Of a stretch of 64,000 nucleotides of DNA, positions 26,975 to 35,228 are shown one piece after another. The translations under genes and the position numbers were made by a program. Within the stretch, counting starts at the first letter, position 1; every line of letters starts with the position of its first letter. Under the pieces are notes generated by a model. That model did not search any database, was not told the DNA's origin, and saw nothing but the letters and a program-made list of their open reading frames with translations. This stretch comes from Ferrimonas sediminicola (GTDB taxonomy: Bacteria > Pseudomonadota > Gammaproteobacteria > Enterobacterales > Shewanellaceae). Location of the stretch: NCBI RefSeq assembly GCF_005116715.1, contig NZ_SWCI01000002.1, positions 105,120 through 169,119 of the forward strand. The letters run 5' to 3'.

Positions 26975-28225
26975 TCAATAGCAACGGCTCATCACCTGCG
27001 CTTTCTGGTTTTGCATCGCCTGCGAATTGATCTTGGTGTTCGATGCTTGCAACCGGGACAGTTCCTCCGCCTGGCATCGACAAATGGCGCTGCCATCTTT
27101 CCCCTGCCTGATCACCATTTGGGCATATGCATTCGCTTTCAGATTTTCCATACAGGAGGCGTATTCAGCCTGGTAGGCCGTATCCTGCTTATAACATCGA
27201 GGCGCCCAGTCGGTCTCGTAAAAGTCGCTATCATAATATGAAGGTTGGTTATAGTAGTGCTCACTGACCATACGGTTTGCGCGGCGATAGCTGCGGTATT
27301 CGTTCGCTTTACACTCACAATCGTATACCTTACTGGAGGATTGGGAACGGCACTGCGACAGTACAGCCTGAACTTCTTGCTCGATTTGACTATCCGACAG
27401 TTTCTTCTTAAATCTATTCATACATAATTCGTTTTGCTTAGTACAATAGTTGCTCTGCGATACACTGATGCATTTCATAGCTGCAACATTGCATTCGGCT
27501 TCTGAATTTGCTGTTGAAAATTCGCCTTCAACAGTTGTCATTTGATGAATCTGTTTGGGTTTGTAAATTGGCCTATCTTTGTCCGGTGGCGATTTAGGAA
27601 CTTGAAGTGCACGCGTTATTTCCATGAGCACGCGAGGACTGGGCAACCCCGATACCGGTAGGCCAGAATCTTGCTCAAATTGTTTGATCGCTTGAGAGGT
27701 ATTCTGTCCCATTACGCCATCGGGCGGTCCCGGGTCATAGCCTAGACTTTGCAACTGTTGTTGGATCCGCTTGATCTGGTAAGGTGCCAGGCTATTTCCG
27801 GCAGCAGGCGTCTCTATCTGCATAATTGGTTCCGAAGGATCGTGCCCATATTGCTCCTGTTCTGCCGAAATACTGTCCTGCTGACTATTTTTGTTTGCCT
27901 CCTCAAGAAGTTTTCGCTGCTCCTCTTGGAGCATCTCTTTGGCCGTACTCTTCAATATGTCGTTCCAGCTTTCAGCCTGGGCCGCAACGGGCACTAGAAT
28001 CAGGACCGCTAGCATAATGAGTGTGCTGGCTGCTTTGAGAGTTGGATGATGCTCGCCTGCAGGCGATGTCTGCTCAGGAACTCTGCCATCCGGAACCAGT
28101 GCCATATTCCACTCTGTTGCATCTCGCCATGGAGAGGTCACCGCTTCATCCAATGGTGCGGTTGAGTTGTTGGCCGCAACTCCTTTTGGAAGCCTTGCTA
28201 CGCGAGTTTCGATCTTGGGTTTCAT
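26975..28225 (-). CDS. Cysteine-rich secreted or anchored protein with peptidoglycan-binding domain
   Basis: A 416-residue protein. An N-terminal hydrophilic tail of about 64 residues precedes one hydrophobic segment (STLIMLAVLILVPVAAQA, about 67-84), so it is either a signal anchor or the true start is internal. A Glu/Gln-rich coiled stretch (about 85-130) is followed by a PG_binding_1 domain (IKRIQQQLQSLGYDPGPPDG...AIKQFEQDSGL, about 149-197). The last 190 residues have about 14 cysteines (CNVAAMKCIS, CDCEC, ICRCQAEE) and are Tyr/Ser/Gln-rich, with no family I recognise. The cysteines suggest disulfides in the periplasm. Lower G+C than flanking core genes; it lies inside the tRNA-bounded interval. 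Confidence 0.75.
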   Translation of the reverse strand: MKPKIETRVARLPKGVAANNSTAPLDEAVTSPWRDATEWNMALVPDGRVPEQTSPAGEHHPTLKAASTLIMLAVLILVPVAAQAESWNDILKSTAKEMLQEEQRKLLEEANKNSQQDSISAEQEQYGHDPSEPIMQIETPAAGNSLAPYQIKRIQQQLQSLGYDPGPPDGVMGQNTSQAIKQFEQDSGLPVSGLPSPRVLMEITRALQVPKSPPDKDRPIYKPKQIHQMTTVEGEFSTANSEAECNVAAMKCISVSQSNYCTKQNELCMNRFKKKLSDSQIEQEVQAVLSQCRSQSSSKVYDCECKANEYRSYRRANRMVSEHYYNQPSYYDSDFYETDWAPRCYKQDTAYQAEYASCMENLKANAYAQMVIRQGKDGSAICRCQAEELSRLQASNTKINSQAMQNQKAQVMSRCY

Positions 28226-28352
28226 GGTAGTGTCCTATCCTGAACGAGTTCCGTAGTGAACACAGGCAGGCCAGTTCCATTGGTGAGCCATATGGAAGTT
28301 GATACAAAAACACTATTATGTGAATGCTAGTACCGGCTACGGAGTCGTGGTA

Positions 28353-29117
28353 CTACCGGGAACGGTAGGGGCTCTGGACCAGTTCTGGCACGATTATTCC
28401 AAGCCGGATTGATTTGGTGATGGCATAGCTTCGGCCTCTGGCGTTCAGCTTTGAGAATATACTCTTCCAGTGAAAGCGGATGGTATTGACGGTAATGCCC
28501 AGGATGATTGCAATTTCCGGATCTGTCTTTCCCTCTGCTCCCCAATAGAGCACGTCCTTCTCTCTGTTAGTCACAAAGGGAGCGTTATTCACTTTCTTCA
28601 TTACCATAGCGCGATATGTTTCATGAAAGTAGGTGGCCAACAGGTATGCCTTTGCCAGAAAGTCATAGTCCTTCGGTTCCTGGTATGAATCATTACGTGC
28701 TATGCCGATACCGACAACTTCACCGGGTTCGCCTTGAAGAGAAAAGGCAATTCCTGAATTGAGCCCGGACTCTGCGGCCTGATTCATCAACAGCTTGGAT
28801 TTGGGGGACAAGTTGGGATCGGCGACTAGATCACCCCAGAAGAAGGGGGTCTTGGATGTCAGCACTTTTTGTACGACCGGGTCGACGCTTATATAGTTAT
28901 GGTCGTTATAGTAGCTCATCCAGTCTTCGGGGTAACTGGTCACAAGGCCATGTTGTTTCGGAAGGCCCAGAGATGGGTGGTCAGTGACCAGGCTATAGGT
29001 AATCCGGTCATAGCCGCTTTCGGCCAGGATAGCGCAAAAGTACGAAAACGCCTCTTCGGGCGTCTTGGCAGAGTTGATCAGTTCGATACAGAGTTCAAGC
29101 TCATTGATATGTGGCAT
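28353..29117 (-). CDS. Solo LuxR-family quorum-sensing receptor
   Basis: A 254-residue protein from ATG 29117 (a TTG 18 bases upstream is the alternative). The autoinducer-binding domain (about 10-165) keeps the acyl-homoserine-lactone pocket pattern: EDWMSYYNDHNYISVDPVV with Trp, Tyr, Asp and Pro, then PFFWGD with Trp and GLNSGIAF with Gly. The C-terminal GerE helix-turn-helix is TNREKDVLYWGAEGKTDPEI...TVNTIRFHWKSIFSKLNA. No luxI-type synthase is in the window, so this is a receptor for external or unlinked signals. Lower G+C and island position suggest transfer. Confidence 0.88.
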   Translation of the reverse strand: MPHINELELCIELINSAKTPEEAFSYFCAILAESGYDRITYSLVTDHPSLGLPKQHGLVTSYPEDWMSYYNDHNYISVDPVVQKVLTSKTPFFWGDLVADPNLSPKSKLLMNQAAESGLNSGIAFSLQGEPGEVVGIGIARNDSYQEPKDYDFLAKAYLLATYFHETYRAMVMKKVNNAPFVTNREKDVLYWGAEGKTDPEIAIILGITVNTIRFHWKSIFSKLNARGRSYAITKSIRLGIIVPELVQSPYRSR

Positions 29118-29162
29118 ATCAGTTTGTATCCACAAGTAGAGATCTCTGTAGAAAGCGACAGC

Positions 29163-29348
29163 TTAACTTGCACCTTTGACATAGCCGTCACGGCGCTGTT
29201 TGTACAGTTTAGCCAAACGCCTCATTTTGACGATTTCCCATTCTCCTCCAGGTTGTGAGGGCAACCCACGACCGTGCCGGACCTGGGCTTTGGCATGGAA
29301 GGTGCGGCGCCAGTGTTCTTTCATGACGTCGCGTCGGAGCCGACACAT
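29163..29348 (-). CDS. Possible small basic protein, doubtful
   Basis: A 61-residue frame (MCRLRRDVMKEHWRRT to RRDGYVKGAS) rich in Arg, Lys and His; a TTG start at 29423 would extend it to 86. It lies upstream of the LuxR gene in the same direction and next to the tRNA-Leu remnant. No family resemblance and no clear ribosome binding site. It may be a fragment. Confidence 0.2.
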   Translation of the reverse strand: MCRLRRDVMKEHWRRTFHAKAQVRHGRGLPSQPGGEWEIVKMRRLAKLYKQRRDGYVKGAS

Positions 29349-29445
29349 CGGCGGACGACTCCCTTCCTCTTCAAAGAATGTCTTGTGGGACTGCAACCAA
29401 ATGAAACGGGGCAGGGAGCTCAAAAGAGTGACATGCCCTCACCGG

Positions 29446-29540
29446 TAACGGCGTGCCGGTTCAAGTCCGATCCGGGACACCAGTTACCTTCAGCGCGTTT
29501 CGTACTCTAGAGCCTGATCTCTGCCAGGGGTTGGGCTTGT
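29446..29540 (+). pseudogene. Decayed copy of tRNA-Leu 3' half and its terminator
   Basis: Aligns over its full length with 25110-25207: the T-arm core GCGTGCCGGTTCAAGTCCG is exact, the CCA end is GGGACACCA instead of GGGGCACCA, and the downstream CAGCGCGTTTCGTACTCTAGAGC and GGGGTTGGGCTTGTT parallel the flank and terminator of tRNA-Leu. Identity is roughly 80%. With the intact tRNA it brackets 4.3 kb of accessory genes. Confidence 0.8.
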
Positions 29541-29676
29541 TCGTTTGGCTGCGTGTCGTCGGCCGTTTACCCAGGCCGCTGTCACCATCGGACCGGTTGC
29601 AGATTAAAGTGATCCCGGGGGCAAGGTCGCTATCTATCTAGAGTGCTATTGCCTAACTATCTGGAGGATACAGAGA

Positions 29677-30201
29677 ATGCCCTCAAGCTTCGGGCGGTGG
29701 CTGCAAGCTGTCCTGGCGATCTTCGCGTTGGCTGCCGGCCTGTATGCGCTCGTTTTTTTCCAGCAAGAGCGGGAAGCGCCCCCTCAATGGTGTAACGACC
29801 AGGGGTGCCTGTCGGTTGAATGGGCCGAGGTGGCGGACAGAATTGTCGACAATGACCTCTATCTCCAGGCGGCAGAACCGGATCATCTCCTCACCCTGTT
29901 CCTGATGGACCTCGGCTCCCTGCAGCACCAGCGGGGTGCGGTGTTTCAATTCCTGATGCTCACCCTGGACAAGGATCGCCGCTTTGCCGCCATCGCATCG
30001 GCGATGGTCATCAGCCGCCATGACTCCCACTTGAGTCTCGAACAGGTGGGAAGACTGAGGCGAGAGGCGGTCGCTTTCTGGCGCGGATACCCAGGAGACG
30101 GATTCTGGCTGTCGATGCTGACTGGCGTTGCCCCCAGGGAGAACTGGACCCCCGCCCAGCACGCCAGCTGGGCACGATTGCATCAGAATCCCGGTGAATA
30201 A
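29677..30201 (+). CDS. Membrane-anchored hypothetical protein, 174 aa
   Basis: The ATG has GGAGG 9 bases upstream. One N-terminal membrane helix (WLQAVLAIFALAAGLYALVFF, about 8-28) is followed by a periplasmic helical domain with two cysteines close together (QWCNDQGCLS, about 38-47) that could form a disulfide. The rest is hydrophilic and helical (DPLL-type repeats are not obvious). I recognise no family. G+C is that of core genes. It is the first gene after the accessory interval. Confidence 0.65.
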   Translation: MPSSFGRWLQAVLAIFALAAGLYALVFFQQEREAPPQWCNDQGCLSVEWAEVADRIVDNDLYLQAAEPDHLLTLFLMDLGSLQHQRGAVFQFLMLTLDKDRRFAAIASAMVISRHDSHLSLEQVGRLRREAVAFWRGYPGDGFWLSMLTGVAPRENWTPAQHASWARLHQNPGE

Positions 30202-30886
30202 GTTGTGCGGCGCCCCGAATTTGCTGCTCAAACGGGAGTGTCCTGTAGGAATCCCAGAGCGTATTGGTAAAAAAACACGGAAAGCTGGTTAAATGCTAAC
30301 CGGTTGGGCCGAAGGCAAACAGGATCTGTTAGCTGAGTCGGGTTTTTTCCGCCACTCGCCGCTTTATCAACCCGGCAGCAACAGCCCGTTCACCTGCTGG
30401 CGGCGCTTATTGGGGGCGGCACGAGAAAAGCGGCAGGTATCATGCTGTATATAAAGATAAATTTCCTGTTTTGCTGGGTTTTTTGCGGGGCGCTGGTCAG
30501 TTCTGCCCCGGTGGTGCAATCGTTCTCTGGACGCATCAATTTCAGCAGCGAACTGGTATCGGTTCGTTAGCAACTGTTTGGCATTGGCTCAAAATGCCGA
30601 TTGGGCGCAACATGTCCAACAAGCCGGAAGCCCCTCGCTTAAGGCATTTTCAGTCATTTGGCAAGATAGTCCTTCCAATGCCCAGACGGTAAAATTGCCG
30701 TCATGATTGAAATAAATCTCCACCTTTTCTATGGCGGTTTTGGTTAGCCACACAAGCTGATCGCCTCTTTGGGGACCTGTCATCCCTTCGACTCCAATCA
30801 GTACATCCCCGTTGAGGGCGCCGATACCAACCGGCCCCGAGGGTAAGGCTGTTGGGCAGTTCCAAATAAACTAAAAAGATGAACTC
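30202..30886. other. Long intergenic region before gltS
   Basis: About 685 bases. A minus-strand frame ending at 30589 (reading through IEKVEIYFNHDGNFTVWALEG and CWTCC) has protein-like composition, but its start is unclear and I recognise no family; it could be a broken pilin-like or secreted-protein gene. The plus-strand frames look like shadows. The A+T-rich part just before 30887 should contain the gltS promoter. Confidence 0.3.
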
Positions 30887-32110
30887 ATGAACTCAGTGAT
30901 TGTAATCAACGAACTGGAATCTCTGATGATCGCCATCGTGGTGCTATTCCTCGGCTACTTTATCAATGGCCGGGTGGAGGTGCTGCGACGCTATAACATT
31001 CCGGAGCCCATCGTGGGTGGCCTGATCGTGGCCGGTATCATTGCCCTGCTTCATCGCTGGGGCATGGACTTTCAGTTCAGCCTGGCGGTCAAGAGCACCT
31101 TGATGAAGATGTTCTTTGCCACGGTCGGACTGGCGGCCAGCTTTAAACTCCTGGCGCAGGGAGGCTCCAGAGTTTTCCTGTTCCTGGGCCTGGCCACGGT
31201 GTTCATTCTGATTCAGAACGGCGTCGGTGTGGGGCTGAGCTCGTTACTTGGGCTGGATCCCCTGCTCGGACTGGTGGTGGGATCCATAACCCTGTCCGGC
31301 GGACACGGTACCGGTGCGGCCTGGGCCCAGACCTTTGCCAGTGAGTTTGGCCTCCAGACCCTGGAGCTGTCCATGGCGTCTGCCACCTTTGGTCTGGTGA
31401 TGGGCGGCATTATCGGTGGCCCGGTGGCTCAAAGGCTCATCCGCAAACACGCGCTCAAATCCTCCTTCGGTGAGGGCGAGAACCACCACATCGAACACCC
31501 GGATCTGGTGACCTACAGCGACCATGAACAGGACAGAATCACCTCGAAAAACAGCATTGAGGTGTTGTTCATACTGTTGCTTTGTGTGGCCAGTGCCGCC
31601 CATATCAAGGCCTATGTGGATGGTTTCGGCATCGATTGGCTGCGCATCCCTGACTTCGTCTACGCACTGTTCGTCGGTGTGGTGATCACCAACCTGTGTG
31701 AAGGCACCGGCATCTACAAGATTAACAATGAGACCGTCGACGCCTTAGGCACTATCTCCCTGTCGCTGTTCCTGGCGATGGCTCTGATGAGTCTCAAACT
31801 GTGGGAGTTGCTGGATCTGGCTCTTCCGATGCTGGTGATCCTCTGTGCCCAGACGGTCATTCTGGCGATGTTTGCCTACTTCGTGACTTTCAGGGTGATG
31901 GGGGCCAACTATGATGCGGCGATCATCTCCGGCGGCCACTGTGGATTTGGTATGGGGGCCACGCCCACGGCGGTGATGAACATGGGGTCGCTGGTGTCTC
32001 ATCATGGCCCCTCGCCCCAGGCGTTTATGGTGGTGCCGGTGGTAGGAGCCTTCTTTATCGACATTACCAACCTGATCGTGTTGCAGACCTACGTCAGCTT
32101 GATTCGCTGA
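30887..32110 (+). CDS. gltS: Sodium/glutamate symporter
   Basis: A 407-residue inner membrane carrier with two inverted repeats of about five helices. ESS-family landmarks are YNIPEPIVGGLIVAG (about 36-50), ITLSGGHGTGAAWAQTF (about 134-150) in the first re-entrant loop and ISGGHCGFGMGATPTAVMNM (about 344-363) in the second. It takes up glutamate with sodium. Length matches E. coli GltS (401). It is monocistronic. Confidence 0.95.
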   Translation: MNSVIVINELESLMIAIVVLFLGYFINGRVEVLRRYNIPEPIVGGLIVAGIIALLHRWGMDFQFSLAVKSTLMKMFFATVGLAASFKLLAQGGSRVFLFLGLATVFILIQNGVGVGLSSLLGLDPLLGLVVGSITLSGGHGTGAAWAQTFASEFGLQTLELSMASATFGLVMGGIIGGPVAQRLIRKHALKSSFGEGENHHIEHPDLVTYSDHEQDRITSKNSIEVLFILLLCVASAAHIKAYVDGFGIDWLRIPDFVYALFVGVVITNLCEGTGIYKINNETVDALGTISLSLFLAMALMSLKLWELLDLALPMLVILCAQTVILAMFAYFVTFRVMGANYDAAIISGGHCGFGMGATPTAVMNMGSLVSHHGPSPQAFMVVPVVGAFFIDITNLIVLQTYVSLIR

Positions 32111-32764
32111 CCTCTCCCCACGTTGATAAGCCGGCACTGCGCTGGCTTTTCTGTTGATTGTGACCGGCCGCCCGGCCGCCGGGAGGGTGTCACCTTGTCC
32201 GTTTGCGGATGTCGTCGCGACAGGTGGTTCAACCGAGCCTCTAATCGTGTTACCGGTCCGCCATTTGGAAAAGGAGACGTAGGGCCCACCCCTTCGCTGG
32301 CCGATCAGGGTAAACAGCCGGCCGGAGCACTGGAGAACCTGTTAAGCGATATTCAACTGGACTGGGCCTGATCCACTGATTAGCGCCGTACTCAGGAGAC
32401 CGCCCAACCTGCCTCTGCCCATCAGGGAGTGTCGGTTTATCCTGCACGATGCTGCGCGCCCGGAGCAGTGTGCCGAACGGTTGGTGAATAATGCGCTCAG
32501 GTGCTGTGCCTGAATATCTGCTGAAAGGCGACTAATACCATAAGGAATATGAACTCCGGCCGTTAACTATTTATGGCTTAGGTGATGAATTGTTTCGGCT
32601 GCTGAAAAGGGCACTGTTAACCTGTAATAATCAATGCTGGGTTTGTTGTTCTACTTTTATTCTGTCCCTCTCTGACTTGATGTGGCGACCTGTTGTGCTA
32701 TAGTGAATTCTTGGCTGCCCGTTCAGGACTCTCTGGAGTCATGCAGAAAATGAGGGTGCAATAG
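32111..32764. other. Intergenic region, no gene seen
   Basis: About 650 bases. The first 300 are G+C-rich with small inverted repeats around 32160-32185 (CGGCCGCCCGGCCGCCGG). The remainder turns A+T-rich and probably carries the promoter of the next gene. The short frames lack ribosome binding sites. Confidence 0.35.
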
Positions 32765-33277
32765 ATGAAGAACTTTTGTGAAAAGTCTCTAACCTATATT
32801 CATTTCATGGCGGCAATAACTTTAATTTTTATTGCGCTTATCACAATCCTTTGGTCTACCTACGAGATAGTAGAGGGAGTTTTCTTAAGTGACAGAGGGC
32901 AGTTCATCCCTGTTGTGCTTCAGTCTGTCGGAGCGATCATTATTGCTGCCGCAATCATTGACGTGGCACAGTATATGGTTGAAGAAGATGTCTTCCAAGA
33001 AAAGGAGCTTAGGAACCCTGAGGAAGCGAGAAAGACGATCACCAAGATTATGGTAATAATCTCGATTGCCGTAAGTATTGAAGGGCTGGTTTACATATTT
33101 AAAGCAGGTACCGAAAATTTGGAGATGTTGATTTATCCCGCGTCACTGATCTTCGTCTCCTCTCTCTCTATCGTCGCTTTGGGCATTTACCAGAAACTCA
33201 GTGTCAGCATTGAAAGGACAACAGGTTCCAACGCGGTCCTAGAAGCCGATGATGAAGAGAGTAATAAAAGTCGTTGA
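32765..33277 (+). CDS. Four-helix membrane protein of unknown function
   Basis: A 170-residue protein with membrane helices at about 12-32, 48-68, 96-114 and 124-142, cytoplasmic acidic linker (EEDVFQEKELRNPEEARKTI) and an acidic Ser-rich tail (VLEADDEESNKS). The layout is PsiE-like but I could not match motifs. Codon use is markedly A+T-richer than in gltS or norV, suggesting recent acquisition. Ribosome binding is weak (GAGGGTGCAATAG before ATG). No operon partner. Confidence 0.7.
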   Translation: MKNFCEKSLTYIHFMAAITLIFIALITILWSTYEIVEGVFLSDRGQFIPVVLQSVGAIIIAAAIIDVAQYMVEEDVFQEKELRNPEEARKTITKIMVIISIAVSIEGLVYIFKAGTENLEMLIYPASLIFVSSLSIVALGIYQKLSVSIERTTGSNAVLEADDEESNKSR

Positions 33278-33526
33278 TGCTTACTGCTCACTATTCGAAG
33301 CCATAACACCACAAGTTGAAACTTGAAACGGGTTTCTATTTCTGACGGCGTCCATTTGGCCGGCAATCCTCTGTTCAATTCGCAATGACTCACTTTAGTT
33401 GGTCTACCTGAGGCTATCCAAAGGCCCGGCAAAGAGGCGAAAGCCAGGAATCCTGGGCAGGAACCTGGCTTTAACTATCGCCTGACTCAGAGGCCCTGGT
33501 GAGCGCACCTTACCGGGCGCTCAGGT

Positions 33527-33862
33527 TCAACGGGCACTAAACAGCGGTTGATCACCCTTGTCTTGCTCAGACCAGAAGTGAATATTGAACTGGGCGTCCC
33601 CGGACAGCTCGATACGATGCCAGTATTGCGGCGGACTGGTGGCAAAGCTACCCGCCGGAATCACCACCTTGATTTCGTGCTCGGCGGCGTCTTTGTCCGG
33701 GAAGCCGAAGTAGGTGACTTCCCCCTCCATGACGCACAGTTGGCCGAAGACCCCTTCGGCGGTGTTGTGATGGGTCAGCAGGGCTGAGGGCACGTTGTCT
33801 TTGGTGAAGAACGGGGTAGAGCGTTGAATGGTCCAGTGTGCCGGGATGCGCAGATGGCTCAT
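33527..33862 (-). CDS. YeaR-like cupin protein (DUF1971)
   Basis: A 111-residue single-domain cupin starting at ATG 33862 with AGAGG 9 bases upstream. The opening TIQRSTPFFTKDNVPSALLTHHNT parallels E. coli YeaR (HTRSTPFWNKQTAPAG). The block GQLCVMEGEVTYFGFPDKDAAE...IPAGSFATSPPQYWHRIE is the DUF1971 core, also found at the N-terminus of TehB. In E. coli yeaR is induced by nitrate and nitric oxide. Here it is the last gene of the norVW operon, 18 bases after the preceding small gene, which supports a role in nitric oxide stress. The biochemical activity is unknown. Confidence 0.85.
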   Translation of the reverse strand: MSHLRIPAHWTIQRSTPFFTKDNVPSALLTHHNTAEGVFGQLCVMEGEVTYFGFPDKDAAEHEIKVVIPAGSFATSPPQYWHRIELSGDAQFNIHFWSEQDKGDQPLFSAR

Positions 33863-33880
33863 GATCAATACCTCTTTAAG

Positions 33881-34075
33881 TCAGTTGGGGTGTGCCCCTA
33901 GGCACAGTTCACATTCAAAGCAGACCTTACCAAGCTCATGGCCGGGCAGATCCAGGGCGGTGGCAAGGCGTTTCGGCACCAGGAGGCGATAGCCTCTGTT
34001 TAGCCACGTCAGCAGCGTGACCAGGGCGGCCGCCGATTCCTGCAACAACGGGCGGCCACCGGCGTAACCGGTCAT
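33881..34075 (-). CDS. Small protein of the norVW operon with C-terminal CxxC
   Basis: A 64-residue product, MTGYAGGRPLLQESAAALVT to a cysteine-rich end CFECELCLGAHPN (three Cys in seven residues). GGAG lies 6 bases upstream of the ATG. It is 10 bases past the norW stop and 18 bases before the yeaR-like gene, so it is almost certainly co-transcribed. It has one moderately hydrophobic helix (about 15-35). I recognise no family. The Cys cluster could bind metal or react with nitric oxide (inference). Confidence 0.6.
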   Translation of the reverse strand: MTGYAGGRPLLQESAAALVTLLTWLNRGYRLLVPKRLATALDLPGHELGKVCFECELCLGAHPN

Positions 34076-34085
34076 GGGACACTCC

Positions 34086-35228
34086 TCATTCGACGGGCAG
34101 CTGTCTTAGCAGCGGGAAAGCGTTTTTCATATGCAGATCGGTGGTGACGAAGCCAATGAGGCGCTGCTCGCCGTCGAAGGCACTGGCGGTCATACCGTCG
34201 GCGTCTACCTTGACCTCCCACCGAGCGTCGGGCCTGCTGGTGTCCCCGGCCAGTTGTATGGGCAGGCGGGGGGTTTTCACCTTCACCAGAGTGACCGTCT
34301 GAGCCACCTCACAGGGGTGTCCTAACAGGGTTTTGGCCAAGGCATTGGCGGCCAGCAGGGTCGGCTGCAGATAGGGCTGCAACTGACCGTCGCGCTCCGC
34401 GCAGTCACCCAGGGCAAATACTCCGGAGGCGCTGGTGCGAAGCTGGTTGTCGACCACAATGCCCTGGTTGACCATCAGTCCGGCCTGGCGGGCCAACTGC
34501 ACGTTGGGCCGCAGGCCAATGGCCGCCACTACGGCATCGACGCTGTGCTGATGGCCATTGGCAAAGCTCATTAAGTAGCCCTGGTCCTGAAGTTCCGCGC
34601 CCTGCACCTGGGTGGCCAGCTCCAACTGCACCGGCAGGGTGTCCATACAGGTGTAGAGCCGACTGGCGACGAACTCCGGCAGCAACCGGGGCAGCAGTTG
34701 CGGAGCCATGTCGGTCAGCACCACCCGCTTATTGGCGCTGGCCAGGTCCATCGCCAGCTCGGTGCCAATCAGGCCAGCACCAATCACCAGCACCGAGCGG
34801 GCATCGGCCAGGCGCCTTTGGTGCAGCTGGTACTCCTCAAGGCTGTTGAGGGTGAGGATGTCGCTGGCCGCCATGCCACCGATGGGCGGCACCATGGCGC
34901 GGGCGCCGGTGGCCAGCACCAGTTGGCCGTATCTTAGGGTCTGGTCGCCCAGCCTCAGCCTGTGCTGGGTCGGATCGATGTGCTCGACGGTCTGCCGCGT
35001 CAGCAGGGTGATCCGCTGTTGCTCGGCAAACTCGGCTCCGGTCATTTTCACCAGGTCGGCGGCACTCTGGCCCCGGCTGATCACATGGCTGAGATCCGGT
35101 TTGTTGTAGTCATGGCCGTCATCGGCGGTGACCACGGTGATCGGCTGGGTCGCGTCGATCTTGCGCAGCGCCTTAACCAGTTGATAGGCGGCAAAGCCGC
35201 TGCCGATGATAACGATGGGGGCGTTCAT
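34086..35228 (-). CDS. norW: NADH:flavorubredoxin reductase
   Basis: A 380-residue FAD-dependent pyridine nucleotide disulfide-type oxidoreductase starting at ATG 35228, which overlaps the norV stop as ATGA. The FAD loop is [13 protein letters not shown] (about 4-16), the NADH loop is [18 protein letters not shown] (about 144-161), and the second FAD motif is [21 protein letters not shown] (about 270-290). It passes electrons from NADH to the rubredoxin domain of NorV for nitric oxide reduction in the cytosol. Length matches E. coli NorW (377). Confidence 0.95.
   Translation of the reverse strand: MNAPIVIIGSGFAAYQLVKALRKIDATQPITVVTADDGHDYNKPDLSHVISRGQSAADLVKMTGAEFAEQQRITLLTRQTVEHIDPTQHRLRLGDQTLRYGQLVLATGARAMVPPIGGMAASDILTLNSLEEYQLHQRRLADARSVLVIGAGLIGTELAMDLASANKRVVLTDMAPQLLPRLLPEFVASRLYTCMDTLPVQLELATQVQGAELQDQGYLMSFANGHQHSVDAVVAAIGLRPNVQLARQAGLMVNQGIVVDNQLRTSASGVFALGDCAERDGQLQPYLQPTLLAANALAKTLLGHPCEVAQTVTLVKVKTPRLPIQLAGDTSRPDARWEVKVDADGMTASAFDGEQRLIGFVTTDLHMKNAFPLLRQLPVE

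Noticed and set aside
25209..29540. luxI-type autoinducer synthase near the LuxR gene
   Set aside because: No frame shows the conserved Arg/Phe/Trp/Asp pattern of LuxI proteins.
30471..30692. Plus-strand 73-residue frame upstream of gltS
   Set aside because: No ribosome binding site; an opposing frame is equally long.
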